A stretch of 64,000 nucleotides of DNA from Boswellia sacra (lineage: Eukaryota; Streptophyta; Magnoliopsida; Sapindales; Burseraceae): the NCBI GenBank assembly GCA_013180625.2, contig SNVD02010473.1:3534001-3598000 (forward strand), given 5' to 3'. Positions within the stretch are counted from its first letter, which is position 1, and each line of letters starts with the position of its first letter. Shown here one piece after another: positions 35,656 through 48,076 of this stretch. The position numbers and the translations under genes are program-made. Below the pieces are notes generated by a model that was given only the letters and a program-made list of their open reading frames with translations, was not told the DNA's origin and did not search any database.

Positions 35656-38600
35656 CTCCAGTGAAAAGCCAAGAGTCAAGCTCTTCAAGATCAGAATGGA
35701 ATTATGGGAGTTATTGGTGAACTTCTGCTACTGATATTTTAGCTTTCTTAATCTAATCGTCTCCAAGTAGTAGAGTGAGATATAATATGTTAATTCTAGT
35801 AGTTCTGTTAATGGTGTTTTAGTCTTATATATGTATATCGATGTAATCATGCAGCTGCAATCTTGTAAATGCATGTATATTTTATATTTTGGAATTAGTT
35901 TCTTTCAAGTTTTTGATCTTTCATTTTCTTTTCTACCCAAGTTCAAATTTTTGGTAAGATATTGCTCAGAAGAAGCAAGAGAGATGTAAGCATGAGATCT
36001 GAGAATATGGTCCAGGTAATGATTTTTGCATAACAAAGACAATTCCCATTGTACCTTTTCGGGGAGGAAAAGAAAAATATTTTAGCCACAAGTCGAAGAA
36101 TGGTAAGAGATTATTTTTGTGTGATTGTCACTCATACAAATTCATATGTTATCATGGAATGACTCTCGCATAATTCGAATTAACTAATGTAATTAAAATT
36201 TAAAACTTATTTATCTAATTAAAATATGATATAATAATTTATATAGATAATTTATAAAAATAATATTTCTTCTTATGTCAAACAATCTCGTCGTGGAAAC
36301 ATCAGCAATAGCATCTAGATATGGCATTTAATTCAAGCTTCAAGGAGAATAATTCTGACATTGAATGGTACCTTGCTCTACTATCTGCTCAAGAAAAACG
36401 GAATAAATTTATACGTATGCTGCCACACAGGAGAACACTTTTTGCTGACGAAATTTGCCGTAAAAACGGAAGCAATCATTGGTGGAAATTTACAATGTAA
36501 AGGAAGCATCATATCGGAAAAGTGAAGAGTTTAAACCCATTATGCAATTATAGCAAAAGTAGGAGTAGATAGCAAATATTAGCACAAACTGAGTGCCGCA
36601 ATAATGATAGGATATGCAAGAGACAGAGAGAGAGGGGATTGAAAGATTTAGTATAAATGTAGATGCTGTTAGGTGGATAAATTCTATTAACTATATTTCC
36701 ATCCTGACAACCAAACACTTTGGGTTCCGGCGTCTCTTTGACTAATCTTAGGGAATACCCCACCTGCCTGATACCCGATCCTGGAAGGCCGCAGAGCTTA
36801 ATTTAATAGCTTAAACTCGATCCAAGACTGTGCACCTGAATCGTACGCCTTGGCCACACATGCCACATCTTAAATTCTAGGCATCAAGCTTTGCCACTTA
36901 AAAAAATGTCATAAGATGCACGCGCACATATATATATCACAATAAGGATATAACATTATCACTCTTGTCACGTAGCTATCATAATCTAAATCAGAATGGT
37001 TGTTTTTCATCAGATTTCAAAGTAACTGATTGAAATATCACAGATGCAACCAGTCATTCTAAAACCAAGTATCTACGGAATTTATACCATTTAAAGAGAC
37101 ATCCTACTTATCCAATTGATCAGTATACAATAACCTCATAGAAAGTTTATCCTGAGACTGGAAGGCAGTAAAGTACCAACAGTTAATTCCAAGAGACAAT
37201 TATCTTTAAACGCGAAATTCCTTCACTGGATTGAACTGATATTTTCGGGGACCACCTAATTACTCGGATTTATATATGCATTTTTCTGAAGTTATAAATT
37301 CAAACCAATTTCTCCTAATCTCCATGTTATGCATTCCATTTCAAGACTTGGATCTTATACATTTACAAGAGAGCAGCTTATTGTCATGCATGCAGAACTA
37401 GGCATGGGATTAGTACATATTAATATGATCTGGTCAATGAGCTGGAAAAAATAGTATTGCCCAGTAATTAATTGCATCTTATTTTATCCATGCATGATTA
37501 GGTCTAGATCTCAATTACAACCCTTCATCTTCATATTAAAGCAACAGTTAACCCTCTGCAAAGAAAGATTACTCTTTTGCTCTGATGGCAAAGGTGTCGC
37601 GCGCGCCCGAGATACAGTTAAATTAGCTAGGAGCCTTCCCCTATGAACGGCTTAAGGAATGTAACTAGTGTATAGCATGATATACCCCATCGTCATCTTA
37701 GGCGTCAGCTGAGCTTTTTCACTTTATAGTCGAGGTCCACATTGATCCCGAGCTAAGTGCTTTACCTATCCATATCTGCAATGCCATTTTTTAGGTATCA
37801 GGAGTAGCTTCTCGTCCATCAATTAAGTATTGATGCTAAGATTCTTATTTACCGTCTTATTGATGATAAAGTACCGCCCGGCCTCCACCAGGACCAACAT
37901 TCGTAGCATATGTACAACAACCAGATGTCGATTGGTGAACATAAATTAAGAGAATAACTAGACTGGTGTAGTTGATTTCCCACTGAGCGCACAGCTCACC
38001 CCTTCAAATTTACTTTTGGATTGAGTGGAAATGTGGAATATCTAGAGAGCCCTAGACTATTTAGTTTCGTGGAGTCCGTACTGAACAAATGAACGGCTTG
38101 GACTCGATGTATCTTTGCAAAAGCTACTTGCATTCTTCCACTTTTCTCAAGGATAGATACAGGATATGCCAATGCCTGTCATCAAAGCTCTAAAGCCATA
38201 TGCGCGCACTTGCTCAACTTCTTCCATGTGTCGACTATATATTTTGTAGAATATTGTTCCACATTAAATAGTTAACTGTAAGACGAGGCTTTGGGTTTAT
38301 AAAAGATCGGTCATTTATCTAATTGGTTAGTTTTTTTAGATTAGACATCTTTTTTTTTTCTTCTTTTAGGATTGGACAGAGACAATTTACCGTGTGGCAC
38401 ACATGTAATACGAGGACTTGGGTGTTCAGAAAAAAAGGATTTGCTGCATGATGCACACTATATCCCTCCACTGAAAGAGGTTGGACACCTAGTTAATTAC
38501 TCTCTTTGTACTATCAATCACAACTCAGCTACCTTTTGTTAATTCCCTCCACATCAGTCAAGCAACGGGCCTTAGATTCTTGCTCTTTTGTCGTTGATAT

Positions 38601-39335
38601 ACATATATTCTAGTAGAGATAGCGGATGTGAAGTGGATAAAGAAGCGAATATATGTGGAAATGAAAATGATGCCACCTGATTGCAAATACATGCATGTCG
38701 TCCTAAAAAAGAGAGACATCTTCAAAGTTATATGCAAAACTAGCCACTTCCAAAGATACTCCACGTGACAGATAAACAATTTAATTTATTAGGTTTTCGA
38801 TTAAAAAACAAACTGATATTCATCTGATTAGACTAATAATTAATTAATACAATCCCATGTGTGACAAATTTTACATGGCTACTAGAACAGCTTAATTTTA
38901 GTATAATAATAATATAGAATATTAATTCAATATTTGAACTACTTGCAATAATCCATTGGCCGCTCTACATGCATTCATCCGCTTGTGAGAGTTTTAGAGA
39001 AACATTATACATGTGTGTCCGTAATCCTAGCTTGCTGATGGATAAAACTTAAAAGAATGATATAGCTAGAATAGGACCAACTTTAACGAAAGCGGAGGGC
39101 ACTTTTGCGCTTGTATGAGGGAAAGGATATGTAAGAACAAAGCCAGCAGATGCTCGGTTGTTTGCTTGGAGTATCTTTAAGTCTCTGGTGAGAAGCTCTG
39201 AAATGATCCTCGGGCCCTCCAAAGATCATTTTCTTCTCTCTCGTTCATCGAGAATCAGCCTCTCCCTTCACTCAATTTGGGAAATTTACGTAAAAAGAAA
39301 GAACGTATCCATGTCCATGGCCTCTAGCTAGTGAT
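35656..39335. other. 3' region of the CONSTANS-like gene and gene-free spacer
   Basis: The 3' untranslated region probably ends near 35890. Beyond it no coding frame stands out. Moderately GC-rich islands at about 36760-36860, 37590-37780 and 37860-37930 have no recognised family and no continuous frames. They may be old repeat or pseudogene pieces. Confidence 0.45.
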
Positions 39336-40650
39336 CGATCATCCACTCGATCAACCAGCAACACTTATTGCTGCAATTAAGCTGAAGTTGCAACTTCACA
39401 TCAATTAATTATCATTTGACATAAACTCCGTAAACAATTCTAACTTGCAGATCATATTGTAATAATATTCAACCCTAGCTAGTTTTATATATCAGTCTAT
39501 CTATTATCATGTCTAGCAAGCATGTCCAATATCTGAAGTTAATTATGATTTATAATGCACTGCGATGAACGAAGGAAAGGGATGGAAGATATTAAGAACA
39601 AAGCATGCAGTGACAGAAAGTGCCAACGTACATGCTTTTCATATTCATCGGGAGGTTATTGTTGGATAGCTCTAAAGGGCAGATTCAGAATTTATGGTCT
39701 AGTTAATTTACTTTTTTTTTTTTTTTTCTAACAAGTTTCCAGTTTCTGCTAGCTCTTTCATATATTTAGCATCACTCTTTACCTTCACTCGTTTTGGGAA
39801 GAAAATGGTGCATATCTTATCTGCATGCAATATATATCTCAACTACTACTGGATAGCTCTAAAAGGCCAGATTCAGAATTATGGTCAAGTCAATTTGCTT
39901 TTCAGAAGTGTTAATTACTTGAAATTTCAATAATCAATAAGAGCTGCGTCTTCCCCTTTCTAAGAATTAAATTGATATACAAAAGCTAAGTGTGTGATCA
40001 AATAAAATTAAAAAATTACGATTGTCAATAAAATCATTCATTATTTTCTAAGAATTAATAGTTGTCGATGTGTAGATTACATATCAAATTAGTTCAATTA
40101 ATTAGTAAAAGGGTACTCAAAACATTTCTGACCTGCGGGAAGATATATATAATTCTCCAAATCTGGCTAACTCAATATTATATATATTTTCAAATTTTGA
40201 AAATTCAAACGGACTTAAGTGATGATTGGCTAGCTCGTCAAGTCTATTGGCGAAGGGCAATATTGCTTCTCTGATAGGACTGGGTTTGAAACTATAATAT
40301 TGCTCAACCCTAGTTAGGTAATTTACATATCAATAATCCATTAATTATCATGTCTAGCGTGTGTGCGATTATCTGAATGAATTAAGTTAATTATATGTGA
40401 AAGGTTTTGCTTTTGATCAATTGTAATCCAAACCAAAAACAAAACTAAAATGCAGTTCTGAAAGAATGCAGTTGGATGAATGAAGGAAAGGAATAATGCA
40501 AGAACAAATTCAGTGTTCACGTACATGCATGCTTTTATCGAGAGGTTACTGTTGCATAGCTCTGAAGCAAGCCAGATTCGTTGATCAACCCGCAACACTC
40601 ATTGCTATAACGGAAGCTTTACAACTTCACATCAATTAATCATTTCACAA
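39336..40650 (+). repeat. Degenerate non-coding tandem repeat array
   Basis: Several landmark words recur in the same order. GATCAACC-GCAACAC-ATTGCT then ACTTCACATCAATTAAT occurs at about 39350 and 40580. CAACCCTAG then ATTATCATGTCTAGC occurs at about 39471 and 40305. GAACGAAGGAAAGG/GAATGAAGGAAAGG, ACGTACATGC and GGATAGCTCTAAAGGGCAGA occur at about 39560-39690 and 40470-40565, with a third partial copy at 39846-39900. Spacing of 835-890 bp for most pairs points to an old tandem duplication with insertions. No frame is conserved. Confidence 0.6.
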
Positions 40651-42942
40651 CATTAATAAATTAACGACGATACAGTTCTCAGAACATTTTTCCCTCTTAT
40701 TTTCCACTGAACAAACTCTTCAAATATTCCAACGGTGATCAGTATCTGCATTCAATCATATTTAGTTAATTGGCTGCCCTGTCCCCTTAGGCTTAGATGC
40801 GAAGTAGTATATATTTATATATAATAATCTTCTTTCTCTGTAGTCTCATGTCCCCTTAGTTCTTATACATTTCATTCTTCACTTAATTATGTTCATATCT
40901 ACCAACGTTTTCTTCAATTTTGGTTTCAGTTCATTCCTGTAATAAAAACAAAGTGAATTTTTTTGGTTAACATGTCCTCTTAATTATTTCTAGTTGGAAC
41001 TAATATTAAACGTTTACGTGAGTAATTGACTATGTTTTGTAATTTGTTTCTTGAAGAACATTATTAGAACTTCAATAGATTATCTGTGATAGGCCTGGAT
41101 TTGGACTTGCAAAATTCAACTGAAGTTTAATTAGGCTGGGCCTGATCTGGGCCTGAAATGGGCCAACATATGTTAATCAGTCCACTATTAATGATGTAGA
41201 CCGTGTCTTGATGTAGTTGTCATCAATTAATTCCTCTGGTTTCGTGGGCCTTTTATCTTCTACGCAAGTGTGTGCACATTAAGTCGGAGTGAAAGTTAGA
41301 TAAGTGTTAATGTCTTTGTCTTTACAGCACTCAAATTGATTTTGGATTTGATCACTTAAAAATGTTTCTTCACAAGACTTGAGTCACTTGACTTCTTCTT
41401 TCATTTATTTAAGCTCATTTGAATTTGAGCTCCAACTAACAAGTAGCTATCATCATTAATATGTGCTTAGGTAAAATAAAATACTAAATCATGAGAACAT
41501 TAAATATAACCATTACTTTACAAAATCAAATAGTTAAGATGATTGATGAGTAGATAACATTAAATGCAACTTTTTGATTCTCAAATTCAATAATTGGATT
41601 TGACGAGATCAAGGGAAAAAAAAATTTGAGTCAATAAATTAAATCAAAATTTTATGTTAAAATAGCCCTTCTCATATATATATGTATGTATGTATGTGTA
41701 TATTTATGTATATGTGTATGTTTAAGAAGTACTTTTACCAAAAAGTTTTTATATAAGTAGATATTAGGGTTTCTAATTCTAAAAAACTTTTGTGTTTATT
41801 CTACTCGAAACATTATATTGAATATGCTAATAGGGTTTTCTTCTTCTTCTTCTTCTTCTTCTTTTTTTTTTTTTAGGTTTTCTATATAATAGGATATACA
41901 TTATGAAGCCTCACATGATCTTTGAATTTGATCACCACCTAATTTGGAAACATATATTATGGATTAGAATAGGAAATTAGATGTTCCTTAAAGCAAAACC
42001 ATTTAGTATTCCCTTGTTTTCTGCTTTCTGTTTGGACTAATGACCATATTCTAATCCCATGTCTCATCTCTTTTTGGGGCTTAAACTGAGTGTTCAATTG
42101 CAATGAAGAAATCATTCTTTACCTAATTAATTTCCCCAAACAAACAATTGCTCTAAGGCTGCAATTCTGACAAACACAAAACATATATTCAAAGGTGGTG
42201 GCATGGCCCATTACTATTAGTGTGAAAGGAACGATGTCTTTTGCGATTTCTAAAGCATATATATTACATATTCTGCTGATAAAGTTCTGAAGGTTTTGCT
42301 TCACCGAACAAAAGAGATCAATTTTCCAAGTCATGGGAAGATGAAAATAAGGAATAATTATAGACTTGATGAGCCAAAAGGACACGTTTTGTGGGGTATA
42401 GTCTCATGTAATATTTTATTGGGCAAGCAAATTAAAGCCATTTTATTTATTCTATGGGACAGCTTATGCATGGTTCACATTTATAAGTCTTTCTCATGTT
42501 GGTTGCTTCATCGATGGAGCATGAATTTCCACAGTCTCAAATTCACAAGACTACCCATTTCTATATTCATTATTTTGCTTAATCATAAGCAAATTTTACA
42601 TGATTTATGATCATTAATTGCTATTTAATTAACCAAATATATATGGAATAAAAAAATTCATATATATGGTTCTAAATTTGTGAAAACTCCAACAAGTTTA
42701 CATCATAAGAGAATCCTAATTCCCTTAAAACTATTATTAAGAACCATAATGATAAAAGGAAAAATTAGCTGGCTGTCCAATTTAACCAAGAAACGTCTTG
42801 ATTAATAAATAAAAATTGATGGCCAAGTATAAGTAGAGCGCAAGGAAGAATCACCCTTTTGTTTTGAACAAAGGGCAATTTGGTATCTTGCAAAAGCAAA
42901 CTCTTTGTCCTAATCCACCCACTGTGGATCTCAAAGTTTCAG
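40651..42942. other. Gene-free spacer with simple repeats
   Basis: No gene is seen. A CTT run (41838-41863) continues into poly-T, and ATGT-rich repeats lie at 41675-41720. The last kilobase is the presumed promoter of the GDU gene. Confidence 0.5.
41838..41874. repeat. (TTC)n microsatellite and poly-T
   Basis: About eight TTC units are followed by a run of about a dozen T. Confidence 0.9.
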
Positions 42943-42943
42943 C

Positions 42944-42951
42944 TATAAATA
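42944..42951 (+). promoter_or_regulatory. TATA box of the first GDU gene
   Basis: CTATAAATAC lies about 95 bases before the ATG at 43042. It is a close match to the plant TATA consensus at the expected distance for a short leader. Confidence 0.6.
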
Positions 42952-43041
42952 CAAAGAATTTCAACCTACTAAAATTGCACTGGATGTCACAGGTAAAAAT
43001 AAAAAGATCTAGAGAGACACAGCAGAGAGAGATAGATAGAG

Positions 43042-43392
43042 ATGAGGCCTGCCAACAACTCAACAACTGCACATCCTATTAATGGCGGATTGGGGCATTG
43101 GAACTCTCCCATTCCTTACCTCTTTGGTGGCCTAGGACTCATGCTTGGCCTCATTACCGTGGCCTTGGTGATCCTAGCTTGCTCCTATCGAAAATATTCG
43201 CCAGAAAATTCGACTAGTGAGCAGGCTGATGAGGAGAAATCTACTAAGCAAGTGGACATGCAGATGGAGATGGAGCCAAAGATTGTTGTCATCATGGCTG
43301 GTGATGACAACCCCACATACTTGGCCGAGCCAGTCTCTGCAGCAGCTAATTGCACTTGTACTCACCAAACGGATCATCATCAAGAAGTTTGA
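43042..43392 (+). CDS. GLUTAMINE DUMPER family protein
   Basis: An intronless frame of 116 residues starting MRPANNSTTA. There is one membrane helix (about residues 26-47, PYLFGGLGLMLGLITVALVI) close to the N-terminus. It is followed by a polar, Glu/Lys-rich tail with the family signature VIMAGD at 83-88. GDU proteins are plant-specific, about 100-160 residues, sit in plasma membrane or endomembranes and bind the RING ubiquitin ligase LOG2 through the VIMAG region. Overexpression in Arabidopsis raises amino-acid export, hence the name. Helix, motif and length all fit. A paralogue lies 8.9 kb downstream on the same strand. Which Arabidopsis GDU it corresponds to cannot be settled here. Confidence 0.93.
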   Translation: MRPANNSTTAHPINGGLGHWNSPIPYLFGGLGLMLGLITVALVILACSYRKYSPENSTSEQADEEKSTKQVDMQMEMEPKIVVIMAGDDNPTYLAEPVSAAANCTCTHQTDHHQEV

Positions 43393-46300
43393 AGCAACCC
43401 CACAAACTGTTCATTGATGTTTTAATTTTCTTCCAATATTTCTCTGTCAATTAATGTTTTGTGATTCTTTGCATCATAATCTTCTCTAGCTGGTTAGTTA
43501 GGCCTTGTTGCTGTATTAATTGTTACACATCGTACAGTTTGCGGGAATTTGTATGTAAATTGTTGAGTATACATGAAAAAGAACGATGATTTTCACTTTT
43601 TTGTCTATAGAATTTTTTTGTTTGTCTCTTCATTTTAGAGAATTGAAGCTTCATTTTCACGTTCAAGTGATCAAAACTTCTTTATTCTTCAATATTAATA
43701 TCGATTCTCTTGATTTGTAGAAAGATTGCTTGGAGAAGTTAGAAAGGCATAAAGAAGGATGCGATTGTAAGGTTAGATTATTTATTTGTACAATAACTAA
43801 TATCCGTTGTTCTCACTAGAAAAGCAAATTACTGTTTAACTTGTTTCCTAATTGTATAATGCCACACTTTTGATATATATTTTCTTCAAGATCATCTGCT
43901 GGTAATTGTTTACACTAACAGATATTAAGTTTGAAGAATTATGGATCTCTTTCTCGTTGATCAGAAGCCTTAGCAAAATATTGTTGAAGATCCTAAAATC
44001 AAGTGCAGTTATAAGCTGCTTCCTAAGTCTACGTTTACAGTTAACAAAAGTTTGAAAATACAAAACTTAAATATTTAAATTTCAAACGAATGGTAATAAA
44101 AGTTGAGAAGTTTAATCCTCTGTTATACCACTATATATATATTGTTAATTAAACATGAAGTGAAATTGAGCTTGCATTAATGTTACTATGACAATCTAAT
44201 AATAATTAATGTAATAATCCTATATGGTACCGGATGAGTTTTGTTCTCTCTTGTTTAATTAGCATCATGTATAATAATCTCTCTCTCTTTTTAGATCATT
44301 ACCTCAACCTATTCTTGATCCTAAACCGAATTTGGAGATACTTAAGGAAAAAGCCTAGTCTAGTAGTCATCTTTGCTTGTTTCCATACATAACACGTTGC
44401 AAGAATATATTGAGAATAGGAGAAAGTATTGGGTGAGAAGTGGAATACATCTCCTTAATAAATTCTATATCATATATGCATTTTTTATATATTATTTCCA
44501 TAATATCATGATTGATTGTTTTTTGAATGAATACATACACAGTCGTGCGATATTATTGGACCAGTGCACGTTAAAGATACCCTATTCTATCCAAGGGTTT
44601 CTTGAGATATATACAGAGATAAAGAAGAAACTAAACAATTCTATCTTAAATATGTTGCCTCCATACATATCCAAGCTAATATTCAAAACAAGTCCTTTCG
44701 TTGCCGTCTCTGTTGGGAAGAAAACAATTAAAGGCCATAGTTTCAACAAAGAGGACCACATAGGTCAATTCTTCAGGACTGGATAGGGAGCCAGTAATGA
44801 AGAAATCGGTTGGGAGTCATTAGCATGATCTTTTGATTAAGGTCAATTTCGATTACGTAATATAATCACCAATTATTTGAATTACGGCTATATTCTTAAT
44901 AGTCTCACCTTTTTGATTGCTTGAAGCTAAGAACGTTACTCAATTTGACAGCTGCAATGACACAGAAAGGAAGTAACCAAGTATCAAATCGACTTGGTGG
45001 ATGTCAGCTTGCATCTTGACAATTGATCATACATACACCCTTTAAGGAGTTGATTTTATCATTTCAATTATAGGAATTTCACTATAATAACTTATCGTGA
45101 TTACTTCTCACGATTAAGGACGATTAACAATTATAGGAACTATAATTTTAGAACGATATCTAATAATATTATTCACGCATCTATCTATATTACTTTCACA
45201 ATCTTGTTAGACCAAGTTCTTCTCGATTTGAAAATGTGGGTTAGAACGATATCTAATAATCTTATACACAAATTTCAACGATTAGATATATATATCTTAC
45301 TTTCACTGGCTCGATGCATCAAATTTTTCCCCAAAAAAGTGTTGCAAATGGTGCATATATACTTACACCACAATAGCATAGTCGATAACTATTTACTACA
45401 GGCCCTAAAAGGGGAGGGGATTGGATATACATAAATTGAAATTATTGAAGAAGCAGGAAAGCACCTAATAGCCATAAAATAAGGTGACTCACCTTTGGAA
45501 GTCACTTAAAAGTCGTTCAATTATCCGTATATACTAGTGAGCACTGAAATGGGTCATTTTATTTGATATATTAATGAAGCACATAAGCCAACAATCTTTG
45601 ACAGAAGAGGTGAAAGCACTGTTTCAACTTCTATGATAGATTAGCTTTACAAACGTGGCGGCTCGGTATTGTGTTTGAGCACTGTTAATATTGGGGGACG
45701 AAGAAAAACTTGAAAGGTTAGTGTGGAATGGACAAAAGAGTAAGTAAAAAGCTAGGTGTTGAGGGTGGTTTCCTGAAAGTTGCTGGCCAAATAAGTCTAC
45801 TATATGAAAAGTGCTTTTCCACATCATCTCCCCCCTGGTGGAGACATCTGAAGATACCATTTCCACTAGCTTCTGCAAATATATTCACATTTTTGTTTGA
45901 TTATTTCTCCCCGTTGAAGTTGATTGAAAATGACCTAAACCTCATCAATCTCTTTCAATCTATCTTTTATTAGATGGCATCTTTGGTGAAACAGTATATC
46001 TTATATCTATAGACTCATTAAAAAAGATCTTGTTATAGATATTCATTTTAGAATATCTAATTATGACATACATATGATATCTCTACAAAATCATTTAACA
46101 AAAATTTATTACAGATATTCATTTTAGAATATATTAACACTAGTACAAAAACATATATATTAATTTGATTATATCTATGTAATATGAACATATAGATGAT
46201 ACCATATGTCCATTCAATCTTCAAAGGTTTTCTTTTGTGGATATCTATGTCCTTCATCATCGAAATTACGTAATTGATCATATATATACATGTAAACATG

Positions 46301-48050
46301 ATTCCGAAAAAAGTCACCTATGAAATCAAAGGCCATCAAGCATCGAAATTAATAGATACTGTGAATCAAATCATATCTGTAATATGTTCCCTTTGGCCAC
46401 TAAATTCCAATTGCAACACAAAGGGTGCATTATCAACTAAAAGTTTAATTGAGATATAGATTCTGTATCTCTTAACTCCTGCTATAATCTATTTGATTTT
46501 CATGTGGTTAGATGATAGTATGTATATGAAGCTTCTATTAATATTTTTCTATTATTTAGTATCCATGAGTATTCGATAAGCTGGAATCTGGATAAGTATT
46601 GATGTCTAATGTGATGAGACCGCACTTTCTTTTCCTGAATCCATATCCAGAAAAAAAAAACATAGATATTTAATTCTTTTCACTTGTTAATTAGAAGATA
46701 TGAGAAAACTACTCTTTAATTAATTAGCTTATTATTAGGAATCTGCAATGCCCAAATAATTTTTATTCTGTACTTTGTCATTGAATAAACCATTTTCATT
46801 ACTTTAATTTATATTAGCTGATGTTCTAGCTAGCTATGACTTTAGAATATATATTATCTTATTAATTAATTCTTCTGTGCATTTAGTACTACTCCATTAA
46901 CCTAATTAATTAGTTAATCTTTACATAAAATAATAAAGCTCCTTTTATACTCTTTCGTCAAATCCAATTACAAATATCATTTTCATTAATGTGAAATGTC
47001 CAAATTAAAGGCGCATTAAGCAAAGTGATTCTTAGTGAACTAGTGAATTAACCATGTCTTTAGTGAGATTCTAGCTTCAATGAGAATATAAAAATCCTAA
47101 TTGTCCTAGCTTTCAAATGCGCACATATAAAAAGCAAAGGGAATGTCTTAGCTGAGATAAAGTAATTGCATTGCATTTTTGCATATTGGCTACAATGTAT
47201 ATATATGTTTACTTGTTTGTTTGCAATTGGTTTTGTATAAATTCTTTCGGTCTGGTGTGCTAAGCTACCTCTAAATAATAAATATAATCACCACTAGCTA
47301 GAAGCAAAGTATCCTCTCAATTAATTTTTCATGGCATTTGAGATTCCTCTTCACATTGACCCTTCAGTACTAAATAAATAGCTAGATCGCCAAAGGTCAT
47401 TTCCAATTCATCTTCTATCATTTATCATAGTATACATAAGATTAATGTATAGACGAAGTTTATCTCAGTATCATTCTAACAAGAATCATGTGATTAAAGG
47501 GCGCCAAAACCTCATGATGGATTGAACTACCACTAAAAGCTTAAAGTCATCTATCATCATTGCCTTTAGCTTGACAAAACAAAACAACGTGTGACAATTT
47601 TGATGATCTAATTGGCTCTCTGCCTGGCCATAATGAGACTTTTGATGACGATGAGAAATGCAGTGTGGAACAATTAATCTTTTAAAAAAGAAGCATCTCA
47701 CCTGAAGAGTTTAGCGACAGACTAACCTGCCCATATGTTAAAACTGATAAAGCTATATATTAATCTAGGAGGATTGATACTGGTGGGGGTGAAAAATGAT
47801 ATTGATGAGATGCTGAACTATGGTTGGTCGAATGTGGACTTTGACATTTTGGGGGATGTAATTCAACAGATTAGAGGGTTAATCATGATTAACATGAGTT
47901 TAGTTCATCATTTAATGTGGAAAAAGCAGGATTCGTTTTTAGATAATATTGTAACATTTTATCTTTTGACACAGAGGTGATGGCACTCAAGCTTTTGATT
48001 TGTTTTGTATCTAGAGGAAGTTGACCGTCAGCAGAAAGTTGGTTTCGCTT
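43393..48050. other. Gene-free AT-rich spacer
   Basis: No gene is called. The 3' untranslated region of the GDU gene probably occupies the first 200 bases. A 137-codon frame at 44373-44786 starts with TTG and shows no motif. Small direct repeats occur: TTAGAACGATATCTAATAAT at about 45149 and 45242, and AGATATTCATTTTAGAATAT at about 46037 and 46112, suggesting decayed repeats. Confidence 0.5.
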
Positions 48051-48076
48051 ATATATATATATATATATATATATAT
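48051..48076. repeat. (AT)13 microsatellite
   Basis: Thirteen uninterrupted AT units, a likely polymorphic simple repeat. Confidence 0.97.

Noticed and set aside
44373..44786. 137-codon plus-strand frame
   Set aside because: It begins with TTG, not ATG, has an Ile/Tyr/Phe-rich composition expected of AT-rich DNA and no family motif.
45598..45620. miR156/157-like word TTGACAGAAGAGGTGAAAGC
   Set aside because: It differs from known miR156 at several positions and no complementary star strand was found within about 200 bases on either side.
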